Assembly (NCBI RefSeq): GCF_014649795.1 | Contig: NZ_BMTS01000003.1 | Location: 124,001-188,000 of the forward strand | Reading direction: 5' to 3' | Length of the DNA stretch: 64,000 bases | DNA from: Streptomyces melanogenes | GTDB lineage: Bacteria; Actinomycetota; Actinomycetes; Streptomycetales; Streptomycetaceae | Shown: positions 45,614 through 53,964 of the stretch, one piece after another | How positions within the stretch are numbered: the stretch's first letter is position 1 | Layout of the letters: each line of letters begins with the position of its first letter | Made by a program: the position numbers and the translations under genes | Notes under the pieces: generated by a model | The model's input: the letters and a program-made list of their open reading frames with translations, nothing else | What the model was told of the DNA's origin: nothing | The model's database searches: none

Positions 45614-46552
45614 ATGACGCAGACAGCCCCCAGCGCCGTGCGCTTCCACGGCGTGGTCAAGACCTTCGGCACCGTACGCGCACTCGACCGTATCGACCTC
45701 GACATCCGCCGGGGCGAGACCGTCGCGCTCCTCGGTCGCAACGGCGCCGGGAAGTCGACCACGATCGGCCTCCTGCTCGGGCTCGACGAGCCGGACGCGG
45801 GTGAGGTGCGGCTCTTCGGGCAGGCGCCCGAGCGCGCGGTGCGGGCCGGGCTCGCGGGGGCGATGCTCCAGGAGGGCCAGCCGATCCCCCGCGTCACCGT
45901 ACGGGAGCTCGTCGCGTTCGTCGGCTCGACCTACCCCCGCCCCATGCCGGCCGCCGAGGCCCTCGCGCTCGCCGGGCTCACCGAGTTCGCGGACCGCCGG
46001 GTCGACCGGCTCTCCGGCGGGCAGGCCCAGCGCGTCCGGTTCGCGGTGGCGATCGCCGGGGCGCCCGCGCTGCTGGTCCTGGACGAGCCGACCGCCGCGC
46101 TCGACGTGGAGGCCCGCCGCGCGTTCTGGGACGCGATGCGCGCGTACGCCGCCCGGGGCAACACCGTGCTGTTCTCCACCCACTACATGGAAGAGGCGGA
46201 CGACAACGCCGACCGGATCGTGGTCGTCGACCAGGGCCGCGTCGTCGCCGACGGCCCCGGCGAGCGGATCAAGCGCGCGGCGGGCGGCAGCCTGGTCTCC
46301 TTCGACCTGGCGGGCGGCCCCAGCGCGGGCCTGGCGGCACTGCCGGGCGTGGTCGCGGTCGAGGTGCGCGGCGACCGCGCCCGGCTGCGTACGGACGACC
46401 CGGACGCCACGGTCGTGGAGCTCGCCCGGCTCGGCGCGGTCCGGGGCCTGGAAGTCGCCCCGGCCAGCCTGGAGGACGCGTTCCTCTCCCTCACCTCCAC
46501 CGTGACGCCCACGTCCACGGCCACGTCCGTACGCGAAAGCGAGACCGTCTGA
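45614..46552 (+). CDS. ABC transporter ATP-binding protein (DrrA-like)
   Basis: 312 residues. Walker A GRNGAGKST, Q-loop QEGQPIPRV, signature LSGGQAQRVRFA, Walker B LLVLDEPTAALD, and His switch STHYMEEAD. The C-terminal extension (GGPSAGLAALPGVVAVEVRGDRARL) is that of the DrrA group that energises ABC-2 permeases in drug or lipid efflux. ATG 45614. Its stop overlaps the permease start; a histidine kinase follows in the same operon. Confidence 0.9.
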   Translation: MTQTAPSAVRFHGVVKTFGTVRALDRIDLDIRRGETVALLGRNGAGKSTTIGLLLGLDEPDAGEVRLFGQAPERAVRAGLAGAMLQEGQPIPRVTVRELVAFVGSTYPRPMPAAEALALAGLTEFADRRVDRLSGGQAQRVRFAVAIAGAPALLVLDEPTAALDVEARRAFWDAMRAYAARGNTVLFSTHYMEEADDNADRIVVVDQGRVVADGPGERIKRAAGGSLVSFDLAGGPSAGLAALPGVVAVEVRGDRARLRTDDPDATVVELARLGAVRGLEVAPASLEDAFLSLTSTVTPTSTATSVRESETV

Positions 46553-47277
46553 TGCCCGGCTACATCCTGCTCGAAATCCGCCGCACCTTCCGCGACGCGT
46601 CGTTCGTGGTCTTCGGCATCGGCATGCCCGTCCTCATGTATCTGCTCTTCACCAACATCGGCTCGGGCGACGGCGACTCGGCCGAGTGGAAGACCGCCTC
46701 GATGGTCGGCATGGCGGCGTACGGCGCGCTCGGCGCGTCGCTGGGCACCGGCATGGGCGTGGCCGCCGACAAGACCGCCGGGTGGCTGCGCCAGCTGCGC
46801 GTCACCCCGCTGGCACCGTCCCGCGTGGTGACGGGCCGTGCGGTCAGCGGCTCGGCGACCGTGCTGCCCGCGATCGCCGCGGTGCTCGCGGCGGGCGCGT
46901 TCGTCAACGGCGTACGCCTGGACGCCTGGCAGTGGGCCGCTCTCACCGTCCTGCTGTGGGCCGGGGCGCTCCCCTTCACCCTGCTCGGCCTCGGCAACGG
47001 CTACCGGCTCGGCCCGCAGGCCATGGGCGTGGTCAACACGGCCTGCCTGATGGGGCTCGCGGTGATCGGCGGACTGTGGTTCCCGCTGTCCGCCTTCCCC
47101 GGCTGGCTCGCCTCGATCGCCGCGTACACCCCGGCCCACCGGTTCGCCGACCTCGGCTGGGCCGTCTCGCACGGCTCGGCCCCCGGGCTCGGGACGGTCT
47201 CGGTGCTCGGCGCCTGGCTGCTGGCGTTCGGCTCGTACGCCGTGGTCTCCTACCGACGGTCCGCAAGGACGGTATGA
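46552..47277 (+). CDS. ABC-2 type permease
   Basis: 241 residues with six hydrophobic segments (FGIGMPVLMYLLF, MVGMAAYGALGASLGTGMGVA, GSATVLPAIAAVLAAGAFV, LTVLLWAGALPFTLLGLG, GVVNTACLMGLAVIGGLWFPLS, LGAWLLAFGSYAVV). WLRQLRVTPLAPSRVV after the second helix is the usual coupling segment of DrrB-like permeases. It works with the preceding ATPase. The ATG overlaps the ATPase stop; its own stop overlaps the kinase start (ATGA). Confidence 0.9.
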   Translation: MPGYILLEIRRTFRDASFVVFGIGMPVLMYLLFTNIGSGDGDSAEWKTASMVGMAAYGALGASLGTGMGVAADKTAGWLRQLRVTPLAPSRVVTGRAVSGSATVLPAIAAVLAAGAFVNGVRLDAWQWAALTVLLWAGALPFTLLGLGNGYRLGPQAMGVVNTACLMGLAVIGGLWFPLSAFPGWLASIAAYTPAHRFADLGWAVSHGSAPGLGTVSVLGAWLLAFGSYAVVSYRRSARTV

Positions 47278-48554
47278 GCCTGATGAACGGGGAGAACGAG
47301 ACAGTGGCACGACTCCTGCCGAAGCTGCCGAGGCTTTCGGAGCTGCCGGAGCGGAAGAAGGCGGCGTCCGCGCCGAAGAAGTGCGACCGCGACGCGGATC
47401 TTCCCGGCCCCCCGGCGAGCGCCTACACGCTGCTGCCCTGGCTGCTGATGGGCCTGGGCGCGTTCTCCAACCTCGTCCAGGGCCGGACCCCGAACCCATG
47501 GATCGGCGGCGCGGGCCTGCTGGCCTTCAACTCCCTCTACATCACGATCTCCTTCCGCGCCTTCGTCAAGGAGAAGCGGGAGAGCCGTACGACGCTGGTG
47601 ATCCTGGCCGCGATGGCCGCGATCACCTACGCCCTCACGATCTTCTACGGCGGCACCTGGCTGTTCTTCTTCCCGCTGCTCTCGCTGGCCTGCGGCGCGG
47701 TGCTGCGGGACCGCGGGCTCGGCCTCACGATCATGGTCCTGGCGTCCTCGGCCGGCGCCATCTCCGGCATGGAGGCCGGCGCGGTGTGGGACAACGTGAC
47801 CCTCGCGTACGGCACGTTCCTCTCCGGCATGGTGACGGCGGCGGTCCTCTCGCTCTCCCAGACCGTGCGCGAACTGCGCGACACCCGCCAGGAGCTGGCC
47901 CGTACGGCCGTGGAGAAGGAACGTCTCCGCTTCTCCCGGGACCTGCACGACCTGCTCGGCCACACGCTCTCGGTGATCGTGGTGAAGTCGGAGGCGGCCC
48001 GCCGCCTCGCCCCGCGCGACCTGGACGCGGCGCTCGGCCAGGTCGCCGACATCGAGTCGGTCGGCCGCCAGGCGCTCACCGAGATCCGCGAGGCCGTCAC
48101 CGGCTACCGCGAGGGCAGCCTCGGCACCGAACTGGACCGGGCCCGCTCGGCGCTGCTCGCGGCCGAAGTGGAGCCGGTGGTACGCCTGTCGGGCCCGCCG
48201 CTGCCCTCCCAGGTGGAGGCGCTGCTCGGCTGGGTCGTACGGGAGGCGGTCACCAACGTCGTACGGCACAGCGGCGCGACCCGCTGCGAGATCGCGGTGG
48301 ACGGCGCGCCCGACCGGGTACGCCTGAAGATCACCGACGACGGCCGAGGCGCACCGCCCGCCGCCCCCGCCCCACGCATAGGCGGCACAGGCCTGAAGGG
48401 CCTCACCGAACGCCTCACGACGGCCGGCGGCTCCCTCGAAGCGGGCCCCGGCCCACGCGGCGGCTTCCAGGTGACGGCGGAGCTGCCGGTGGATCCGGTC
48501 GATGGGGAGTTGGAGGCGGAGCTGGGGACCGGGCCGCGGGTCGCACGGGGATAA
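47274..48554 (+). CDS. Sensor histidine kinase (HisKA_3/DesK type)
   Basis: 426 residues. About six TM helices at 45-190 form the sensor. The dimerisation helix carries the phospho-acceptor His225 in RFSRDLHDLLGHTLSVIVVKSEAARRL. The HATPase domain shows REAVTNVVRHSGA (N-box), ITDDGRGA (G1) and GTGLKGLTERLTTAGG (G2). ABC transporter-kinase-regulator operons of this type sense envelope stress or the exported drug. The partner regulator at 50670 is displaced by a 2-kb cassette. ATG 47274 follows AAGGA. Confidence 0.9.
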   Translation: MSLMNGENETVARLLPKLPRLSELPERKKAASAPKKCDRDADLPGPPASAYTLLPWLLMGLGAFSNLVQGRTPNPWIGGAGLLAFNSLYITISFRAFVKEKRESRTTLVILAAMAAITYALTIFYGGTWLFFFPLLSLACGAVLRDRGLGLTIMVLASSAGAISGMEAGAVWDNVTLAYGTFLSGMVTAAVLSLSQTVRELRDTRQELARTAVEKERLRFSRDLHDLLGHTLSVIVVKSEAARRLAPRDLDAALGQVADIESVGRQALTEIREAVTGYREGSLGTELDRARSALLAAEVEPVVRLSGPPLPSQVEALLGWVVREAVTNVVRHSGATRCEIAVDGAPDRVRLKITDDGRGAPPAAPAPRIGGTGLKGLTERLTTAGGSLEAGPGPRGGFQVTAELPVDPVDGELEAELGTGPRVARG

Positions 48555-48563
48555 GGGGCCGGG

Positions 48564-49319
48564 TCACGGCTGTAGGGGCTCGGCCCGTTCCCACAGCTCC
48601 TCGCCGTGCTCCGCGAACCGGTCGAACATGCCCCCCGCCCCCTGCCGGCGCAGATGCAACAGGGGCGAGTCATGTCCGACCAGGCGCGCCAGATGAGGTG
48701 TGACGAGTGCGTCGTGGTCGAACCGGAAGACGGACAGGCTCACGTGATTGACCGCGTCGAGAGGGGACGAGAACCGTGCCTCCACACCCTCCACAGGTCC
48801 GAGGCGGTCAAGGTGCTCCAACGTGGTCCTGATGCGCGTGGACACGGTCAGCGCCACATCCTCGACGGCCTCCCGCTGGCGTGTCACCTCGCCCTCGGGG
48901 TCGCCGAGCAGGAACCGGACCCGGCATCCCGCCTCGGCCTTCCGCCGGATCGTCTCGGAGAACCGGGGAACCTGGCTCCAGAGGAAGTAGTTGGTGAACC
49001 CGGCGAAGAACAGCTCGGCCGTCGCGCCTTCGACGAGGTCAGCCCATACGGTTGACGGGCATGCGGACCTGTAGGGATAGCTGTGCACCATCTCCCGGTC
49101 GCCGCCGGTCTTGATCCGGTCCTTCACTGCTTGCGGCCACAACATCTCTTCATCTACTCCCAGTGCCCGAGCGGCATCCTCGCGGTTTCGTAGGTGCGGT
49201 GTGAGTGCCTCGTCCGCGAGCCATCGTTCCACTTGCTTCAGCGATACCCCTACCCGGTGTGCCAACTGGCGGGGAGTGACACCCGCATCGTCCATGGCGA
49301 GGCGTAAGGCGGCGTTCAA
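48564..49319 (-). CDS. XRE-type regulator with PLD-like/DUF5919-like C-terminal domain
   Basis: 251 residues. The HTH (about 3-60) reads LRLAMDDAGVTPRQLAHRVGVSLKQVERWLADEALTPHLRNREDAARALG. The C-terminal domain (AELFFAGFTNYFLW, AGCRVRFLLGDPEGEVTRQREAVEDV, VSLSVFRFDHDALVTPHLA) resembles the non-catalytic PLD-like sensor fold found in similar regulators. A TTG at 49319 is the most likely start: GAAGGGG lies five bases upstream and the HTH begins at once. It is divergent from the 49425 gene and heads the cassette that splits the kinase-regulator pair. Confidence 0.8.
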   Translation of the reverse strand: MNAALRLAMDDAGVTPRQLAHRVGVSLKQVERWLADEALTPHLRNREDAARALGVDEEMLWPQAVKDRIKTGGDREMVHSYPYRSACPSTVWADLVEGATAELFFAGFTNYFLWSQVPRFSETIRRKAEAGCRVRFLLGDPEGEVTRQREAVEDVALTVSTRIRTTLEHLDRLGPVEGVEARFSSPLDAVNHVSLSVFRFDHDALVTPHLARLVGHDSPLLHLRRQGAGGMFDRFAEHGEELWERAEPLQP

Positions 49320-49424
49320 GTCAACCCCTTCGACGCGGACGTTCGGGCCTTCTGGAGACCGTACCGGCGAACATGTCAACTGTCCCCGGATGATGGGGCG
49401 ATAGGTCCGGAAGGGTGCGCCACG

Positions 49425-49658
49425 ATGCGACGCATGGCTACGACGTGGAAGCCCGGAACCGCGGTGTACGACATGGCCAGTCAGATGGTCGGGGAGGTGC
49501 GCGAGCAGCGCGGGCTCATACTGACGCTCACCCGCCCGTCCGGTCTTCGCTGGCAGACGCGGGCGATCGCGGTACGGGAGGCCAACGACCGCGAGCTCCT
49601 CCAACTACGAGCCCTGCGCAAGCATCACCGCAACGCCGGGCGACTCCCGCGTTCCTAG
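49425..49658 (+). CDS. Small protein of unknown function
   Basis: 77 residues. WKPGTAVYDMASQMVGEVREQRGLILTLTRPSGLRWQTRAIAVREAN looks like a small beta-barrel with a Trp-Pro-Gly start, then a basic helical tail (LLQLRALRKHHRNAGRLPRS). The pattern is seen beside XRE regulators in Streptomyces accessory loci. GGAAGGG precedes ATG 49425 by nine bases. Probably regulatory or nucleic-acid-binding, but this is a guess. Confidence 0.65.
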   Translation: MRRMATTWKPGTAVYDMASQMVGEVREQRGLILTLTRPSGLRWQTRAIAVREANDRELLQLRALRKHHRNAGRLPRS

Positions 49659-49787
49659 ACCCCTCGCCCGGCCGCACACCACCGTGAAGCGGAACTGGCC
49701 GGGTGAGGTCCAAGTGCCCGCCCCGGCTGGTGGAAACCCTGGACAGGTCGAGCAACCAGGGCGGGCTCCTCTCAGGGAGGTACGCAC

Positions 49788-50288
49788 ATGTGCGATGCAC
49801 GGACCCTACTGACCCCTGACGGGTTCGGGGGTGTGGTCGCCACAGTCCGCGACAACAACCCCGACCTGCCCGACGCTACGGCACGGCGGATCGTGGTGGA
49901 AGCGCTCAAGTTCGTCGCTGCCGCAGCCCAGTTCCCCACGGTGAAGATCACCCCGTCCAACGTCGTGGACGAGGGATGGCACGCCCTGATCCTGCACACG
50001 GATCTGTACAAGAAGCTGTGTGACCGGCTTGGCCGCTTCGTGCACCACTGGCCCGAGCGCCCCGACCAGGAGCGGCACGACCCGCACGCGCTGACCCACA
50101 CGGCAGGGCTGATCGAACAGGCCGGATACCGCGTGGACGGCGAGCTGTGGACGGGACCGGCTACGGCCTTGGTCGCCGTGGCCGCGAACTGCTCTCACAC
50201 CCCCAAGCCCGGAGGGTGTGGACCGATCAACCCCGGCAACTGCGCTTCCCACTGCTCAGGAGGCAGCGGGGAGGGCGATGATGGCTAG
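49788..50288 (+). CDS. Unknown protein with DUF1399/GRDP-like helical domain and Cys-rich tail
   Basis: 166 residues. DEGWHALILHTDLYKKLCDRLGRFVHHWPERP resembles the D-x-W-H-x2-IL block of glycine-rich-domain (DUF1399-like) proteins. The last 35 residues are rich in Cys, Gly, Pro and Asn (CSHTPKPGGCGPINPGNCASHC, with four Cys) and end in an acidic GEGDDG. ATG 49788 follows GGGAGG. The tail could bind metal, form disulfides or be a modified peptide; no modifying enzyme is adjacent. Confidence 0.65.
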   Translation: MCDARTLLTPDGFGGVVATVRDNNPDLPDATARRIVVEALKFVAAAAQFPTVKITPSNVVDEGWHALILHTDLYKKLCDRLGRFVHHWPERPDQERHDPHALTHTAGLIEQAGYRVDGELWTGPATALVAVAANCSHTPKPGGCGPINPGNCASHCSGGSGEGDDG

Positions 50289-50320
50289 GCTTCCTGCACC
50301 TACGGCTGAGAGGTGAGGGC

Positions 50321-50578
50321 ATGGACGCGGAAGAAGCCCGCCGGACGGACGCCAAGCTGCGGCGGATGGGTATCCCGTGGGTGGTCGCGCCGGTGGATCC
50401 GGAGGCCCCGGCGGGGAACTGGGGCGTGTACGACAGCACCGAACCAGCGACCCGCCAACCCATCACTCCGCATGCACTGGAGGATGTCCTGGCGAAGCTC
50501 CGCGTAACCCGCCCTGAGACCCCAGGGAGGCGACCCGCCCCAACGCGGGGATTCGTCCTCCTGCCCAAACAGAACTGA
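50321..50578 (+). CDS. Small hydrophilic protein of unknown function
   Basis: 85 residues: EEARRTDAKLRRMGIPWVVAPVDPEAPAGNWGVYDSTEPATRQPITPHALEDVLAKLRV, then a basic Pro-rich tail. No known motif is visible. A GAGAGGTGAGGG stretch precedes ATG 50321. It is the last gene of the cassette; the preceding gene ends 32 bases upstream, so they are probably co-transcribed. Confidence 0.6.
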   Translation: MDAEEARRTDAKLRRMGIPWVVAPVDPEAPAGNWGVYDSTEPATRQPITPHALEDVLAKLRVTRPETPGRRPAPTRGFVLLPKQN

Positions 50579-50669
50579 CGAAGCGGTGCGGCCCCGGTCG
50601 GCGTTCTCTCCCGAGCGCCGACCGGGCTGCCGTGCGTCTGAGCTGCGGCATTGGCCATAGCCTGGCCAC

Positions 50670-51311
50670 ATGAACGAGATGCCCCAAGACCACCGCCCCG
50701 GAAAGTCCGTAAGAGTCCTCCTCGCCGAGGACCAGGGCATGATGCGAGGTGCGCTCGCCCTGTTGCTCGGGCTTGAGGAGGACATCGAGGTCGTCGCGCA
50801 GGTCGGTGCCGGGGACGAGATCGTGGCCGCGGCGCTCACCGCGCGGCCCGATGTCGCTCTCCTGGACATCGAGCTGCCGGGGCTCAGCGGTCTGGACGCG
50901 GCGGCCCTGCTGCGCGAGGAGTGTCCGGACTGCCGGGTGTTGATCCTCACCACCTTCGGGCGGCCCGGGTATCTGCGGCGGGCGATGGAGGCGGGGGCGG
51001 CCGGGTTCCTGGTGAAGGACGGGCCCGTGGAGGATCTGGCCGAGGCGATTCGGCGGGTGCTGCGCGGGGAGACCGTGATCGACCCGGCGCTCGCCGCCGC
51101 CGCGCTCAGCGCGGGCGCGAACCCGCTCACCGCGCGCGAGCGGGACGTCCTGAACGCCTCGGTGGACGGCGCGACCGTCGCCGACATCGCGGGCAAGCTG
51201 CACCTGTCGGAGTCGACCGTACGCAACTACCTCTCGTCCGCGATCGGCAAGACGAGCACCCGCAACCGCATGGAGGCGGTGCGGGCGGCACGGCAGCAGG
51301 GCTGGCTCTGA
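50670..51311 (+). CDS. NarL/DesR-type response regulator
   Basis: 213 residues. The receiver domain (about 13-130) has the acidic pair LAEDQG (E20/D21), phospho-acceptor Asp66 (VALLDIELPG), Thr in LILTTFG and Lys in FLVKDG. The LuxR HTH (about 150-205) reads LTARERDVLNASVDGATVADIAGKLHLSESTVRNYLSSAIGKTSTRNR. It is the natural partner of the kinase at 47274, from which a 2-kb cassette now separates it. It presumably controls the ABC exporter. Confidence 0.9.
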   Translation: MNEMPQDHRPGKSVRVLLAEDQGMMRGALALLLGLEEDIEVVAQVGAGDEIVAAALTARPDVALLDIELPGLSGLDAAALLREECPDCRVLILTTFGRPGYLRRAMEAGAAGFLVKDGPVEDLAEAIRRVLRGETVIDPALAAAALSAGANPLTARERDVLNASVDGATVADIAGKLHLSESTVRNYLSSAIGKTSTRNRMEAVRAARQQGWL

Positions 51312-51315
51312 GGGG

Positions 51316-52746
51316 TCAGCGCTTCGCGCTCCTGGGCAGCCACACCAGCGCGACCACCGTGCTGGCGAGCAGGACGAAGCCGCCGGTGCGGAAGGCGAGC
51401 GCGTAGCCCTCGGTGAGCGCCTCGGGCGTCAGCGAGTCGCCGGTACGGGCGGTGGCCACCGTCGACAGGATCGCGAGGCCGAGCGCACCGCCCATCGTGC
51501 GGGACGTGTTGATGAGCCCGGACACCAGCCCGGCCTCGCCCGGCGCGGCGCCGGACGTGGCGAGGGAGGCGAGCGGCGTGGTGGCGAGCCCCGCGCCGGT
51601 CATCATCAGCACGCCGGGCACCAGGATCGACATCCAGTACGGGTCGTGCGCGTGCATCGTGGACTGCCAGCCGAACCCGGCGGCGGCGATCAGCACGCCG
51701 ATGACGGTGAGGTTGCGGGTCCCGGTCACCGGCATCAGCCGGGGCGCGATCTTGGCGCCGAGCACGATGCTCAACGAGCTCGGGATGAGCGCGAGTCCGG
51801 CGCCCAGCGGGGTGTAGCCGAGGACGTTCTGGGCGTACAGCGTCATGAAGTACCAGGTGCAGAAGGTCGCCGAGCCGCAGGCGAACATCACGACGTTGGC
51901 GGACGAGACCGCTCTGATCCGCAGCAGCCGCAGCGGCATCAGCGGCGCCGCCGCCCGCGCCTCGACCACGAGGAACGCGCCGAGCAGCGCGAGCCCGCCC
52001 AGCAGCGGGGCGAGGGTCCCCGGCGCGGTCCAGCCGGCCTGTTCGGTCTGCACGATGCCGTACGCGAGGACCGCGAGCCCGCCCGTGACGGCGACCGCGC
52101 CGGGCAGGTCCAGGCGGTTGCGGGTGGCCGCGCGGCTCTCCGTGATCCACAGGGTGGCGCCGGTGAGGACGAGGGCGCCGACGGGCACGTTGATGAGCAG
52201 CACCCAGCGCCACGACAGCGTGTCGGTGAGCACCCCGCCGACCAGCCCGCCCGCCGCGCCGCCGCCCGCGCCGACCGCCGCCCAGGTCCCTATGGCCCTG
52301 GTACGGGCGGCTCCCTCCGGGACGGCGGCGGTGAGGATGGTGAGGGTGGACGGCGCGAGCACGGCGGCGCCGAGCCCTTGCACGCCGCGCGCGAGCAGCA
52401 GCTGCCAGCCCTCCTGGGCGAGCCCGCCCGCGAGGCTGGCGGCGGTGAAGAGGCCGAGCCCGACGAGGAACATGCGCTTGCGCCCGAAGAGGTCTCCGGC
52501 GCGGCCGCCGAGGAGCATGAAACCGGCGTACGCGATGGAGTAGGCGTTGACGACCCACTGCAGGCCGGTCGGGGTCATCCCGAGCCCGGTCCGCATCGAG
52601 GGGAGGGCCACGTTGACGACGGAAACGTCGAGGACGACGAGGAACTGCCCTGCGCAGGCGGCGAGAAGGACGAGCCAGGTGCGGGTCGGCTTCGTCCGGG
52701 TGGGTATGGCGGCGGTGTCTGGGGGCGCTTGGACCATGCGGGCCAT
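51316..52746 (-). CDS. MFS transporter, DHA2 (14-TM drug:H+ antiporter) family
   Basis: 476 residues with about 14 helices. DHA2 marks: FLVVLDVSVVNVALPSMRTGLGMTPTGLQWVVNAYSIAYAGFMLLGGRAGDLFGRKRMFLVGLGLFTAASLAGGLA (motif 1 and loop 2-3 GGRAGDLFGRK), LLARGVQGLGAAVLAPSTLTIL and WRWVLLINVPVGALVL. It probably exports drugs or toxic metabolites by proton antiport. ATG 52746 has no clear ribosome binding site; ATG 52737 is an alternative. A repeat arm lies 23 bases upstream. It is divergent from the MaoC operon. Confidence 0.88.
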   Translation of the reverse strand: MARMVQAPPDTAAIPTRTKPTRTWLVLLAACAGQFLVVLDVSVVNVALPSMRTGLGMTPTGLQWVVNAYSIAYAGFMLLGGRAGDLFGRKRMFLVGLGLFTAASLAGGLAQEGWQLLLARGVQGLGAAVLAPSTLTILTAAVPEGAARTRAIGTWAAVGAGGGAAGGLVGGVLTDTLSWRWVLLINVPVGALVLTGATLWITESRAATRNRLDLPGAVAVTGGLAVLAYGIVQTEQAGWTAPGTLAPLLGGLALLGAFLVVEARAAAPLMPLRLLRIRAVSSANVVMFACGSATFCTWYFMTLYAQNVLGYTPLGAGLALIPSSLSIVLGAKIAPRLMPVTGTRNLTVIGVLIAAAGFGWQSTMHAHDPYWMSILVPGVLMMTGAGLATTPLASLATSGAAPGEAGLVSGLINTSRTMGGALGLAILSTVATARTGDSLTPEALTEGYALAFRTGGFVLLASTVVALVWLPRSAKR

Positions 52747-52768
52747 GTTTGCAGCCGGGGGTGCGATT

Positions 52769-52855
52769 CCCCACCCCGCCCCTTCCCAAAACTCTCCGAG
52801 GGAACTCTTCGTCTGCGGACCGTGGCGGGTTGCTCGCGCGGTTCCCCGCGCCCCT
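52769..52855. repeat. Half copy of the composite repeat
   Basis: Outer arm (52769-52787), middle motif GTCTGCGGACCGTGG (52811-52825) and inner arm with one mismatch (52834-52855). There are no complementary right-hand arms. It lies in a divergent promoter region, so it cannot act merely as a terminator here. Confidence 0.8.
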
Positions 52856-52891
52856 TGAGTGCCGCTTCGCGGCCTGCCCGGGACAGTGGAA

Positions 52892-52972
52892 CTGACGGCA
52901 CGTCAGAAGTGTTCCCAATCCGGGGGCGCTGCGTTATACATAGGGGCCATCGAGCCCTAGAACGCGTTCTAG
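52892..52972 (+). promoter_or_regulatory. kstR-box (predicted): Promoter and two operators of the MaoC-ADH-SDR operon
   Basis: CTGACGGCACGTCAG (52892-52906) is a dyad lying upstream of a putative -35 (TTCCCA, 52912) and -10 (TATACAT, 52935; 17-base spacer). CTAGAACGCGTTCTAG (52957-52972) is a perfect 16-bp palindrome with the KstR core, just past the expected transcription start, where a repressor would block elongation or initiation. Confidence 0.75.
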
Positions 52973-53066
52973 AACCGGCGCCGGCGCCGGTCCCGCACGG
53001 CCTCGGTGCGGCCGACGGTGCGGACGGCCGCGCCGAGGTCTTCCCACTCCAAGGAGCAGGCCCCGT

Positions 53067-53921
53067 ATGCCCATCGACGTCGCGAAGGCGCTCGCCGCCG
53101 AGCCCCGGTCCACCGAGATCGTCTGGGACCACAAGGACATCCAGCTCTACCACCTGGGACTCGGCGCGGGCGTCCCGGCGACCGACCCCGACGAGCTGCG
53201 CTACACCCTGGAGTCCAGGCTCCACGTGCTGCCCTCGTTCGCCACCGTCGCGGGCGCCGGGATGGGCGTGGTCGGCGGGCTCTCCGCGCCCGGCATCGAG
53301 GTCGACCTCGCCGCCGTGCTCCACGGCGGGCAGGGCATCGTCCTGCACCGCCCGATCCCCGTACGGGGCAAGGCCGTCTCCACCTCCAAGGTGGCCGCCG
53401 TCTACGACAAGGGCAAGGCCGCCGTCCTGGTGCTGCGCACCGAGGCCGCCGACGCGGACGGGCCGCTGTGGACCAGCGACGCCCAGATCTTCGTACGCGG
53501 CGAGGGCGGCTTCGGTGGCGAGCGCGGGCCCTCCGCCCGCGCCGAGCAGCCCGACCGCGCCCCCGACCACACCGTCGAGCGCGAGGTGCGCGAGGAGCAG
53601 GCGCTGCTCTACCGGCTCTCCGGCGACTGGAACCCGCTCCACGCCGACCCCGAGTTCGCCAAGCTCGCCGGGTTCGAGCGGCCGATCCTGCACGGCCTGT
53701 GCACGTACGGCATGACGCTCAAGGCGGTCGTCGACACCCTGCTCGGCGGCGAGGTGGCCCGCGTCCGCTCGTACACCACCCGCTTCACCGGGGTCGTCTT
53801 CCCCGGCGAGACCCTGCGCATCGGGATGTGGTCCGGTCCGGGCCGCGTCCAGGTGTCGGTGACGGCCGTCGAGCGGGACGACGCGCCGGTGCTCTCCGAC
53901 ACGCTCGTCGCGCACGACTGA
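53067..53921 (+). CDS. MaoC-family enoyl-CoA hydratase (Hsd4B/ChsH3-like)
   Basis: 284 residues, a double hotdog fold. The N-terminal half starts IDVAKAL and has YHLGLGAGVPATDPDELRYTLES and FATVAGAGMG. The C-terminal half has the hydratase motif LLYRLSGDWNPLHADPEFAKLAGF (catalytic Asp and His) and ILHGLCTYGMTLKAVVD. RGEGGFGGERGPS links the two. This matches mycobacterial Rv3538 (ChsH3/Hsd4B), which hydrates steroid side-chain enoyl-CoA. AAGGAG precedes ATG 53067. It is the first gene of a three-gene operon with a perfect KstR-type palindrome upstream. Confidence 0.9.
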   Translation: MPIDVAKALAAEPRSTEIVWDHKDIQLYHLGLGAGVPATDPDELRYTLESRLHVLPSFATVAGAGMGVVGGLSAPGIEVDLAAVLHGGQGIVLHRPIPVRGKAVSTSKVAAVYDKGKAAVLVLRTEAADADGPLWTSDAQIFVRGEGGFGGERGPSARAEQPDRAPDHTVEREVREEQALLYRLSGDWNPLHADPEFAKLAGFERPILHGLCTYGMTLKAVVDTLLGGEVARVRSYTTRFTGVVFPGETLRIGMWSGPGRVQVSVTAVERDDAPVLSDTLVAHD

Positions 53922-53964
53922 ACCGCTTCGCCAGACCCGAGGCTCATCAGAGGGGAGCCGCACC

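Noticed and set aside
52934..53140. Minus-strand 68-codon frame over the MaoC promoter
   Set aside because: Runs across a clear promoter/operator region and the start of the MaoC gene; no homology or ribosome binding site.
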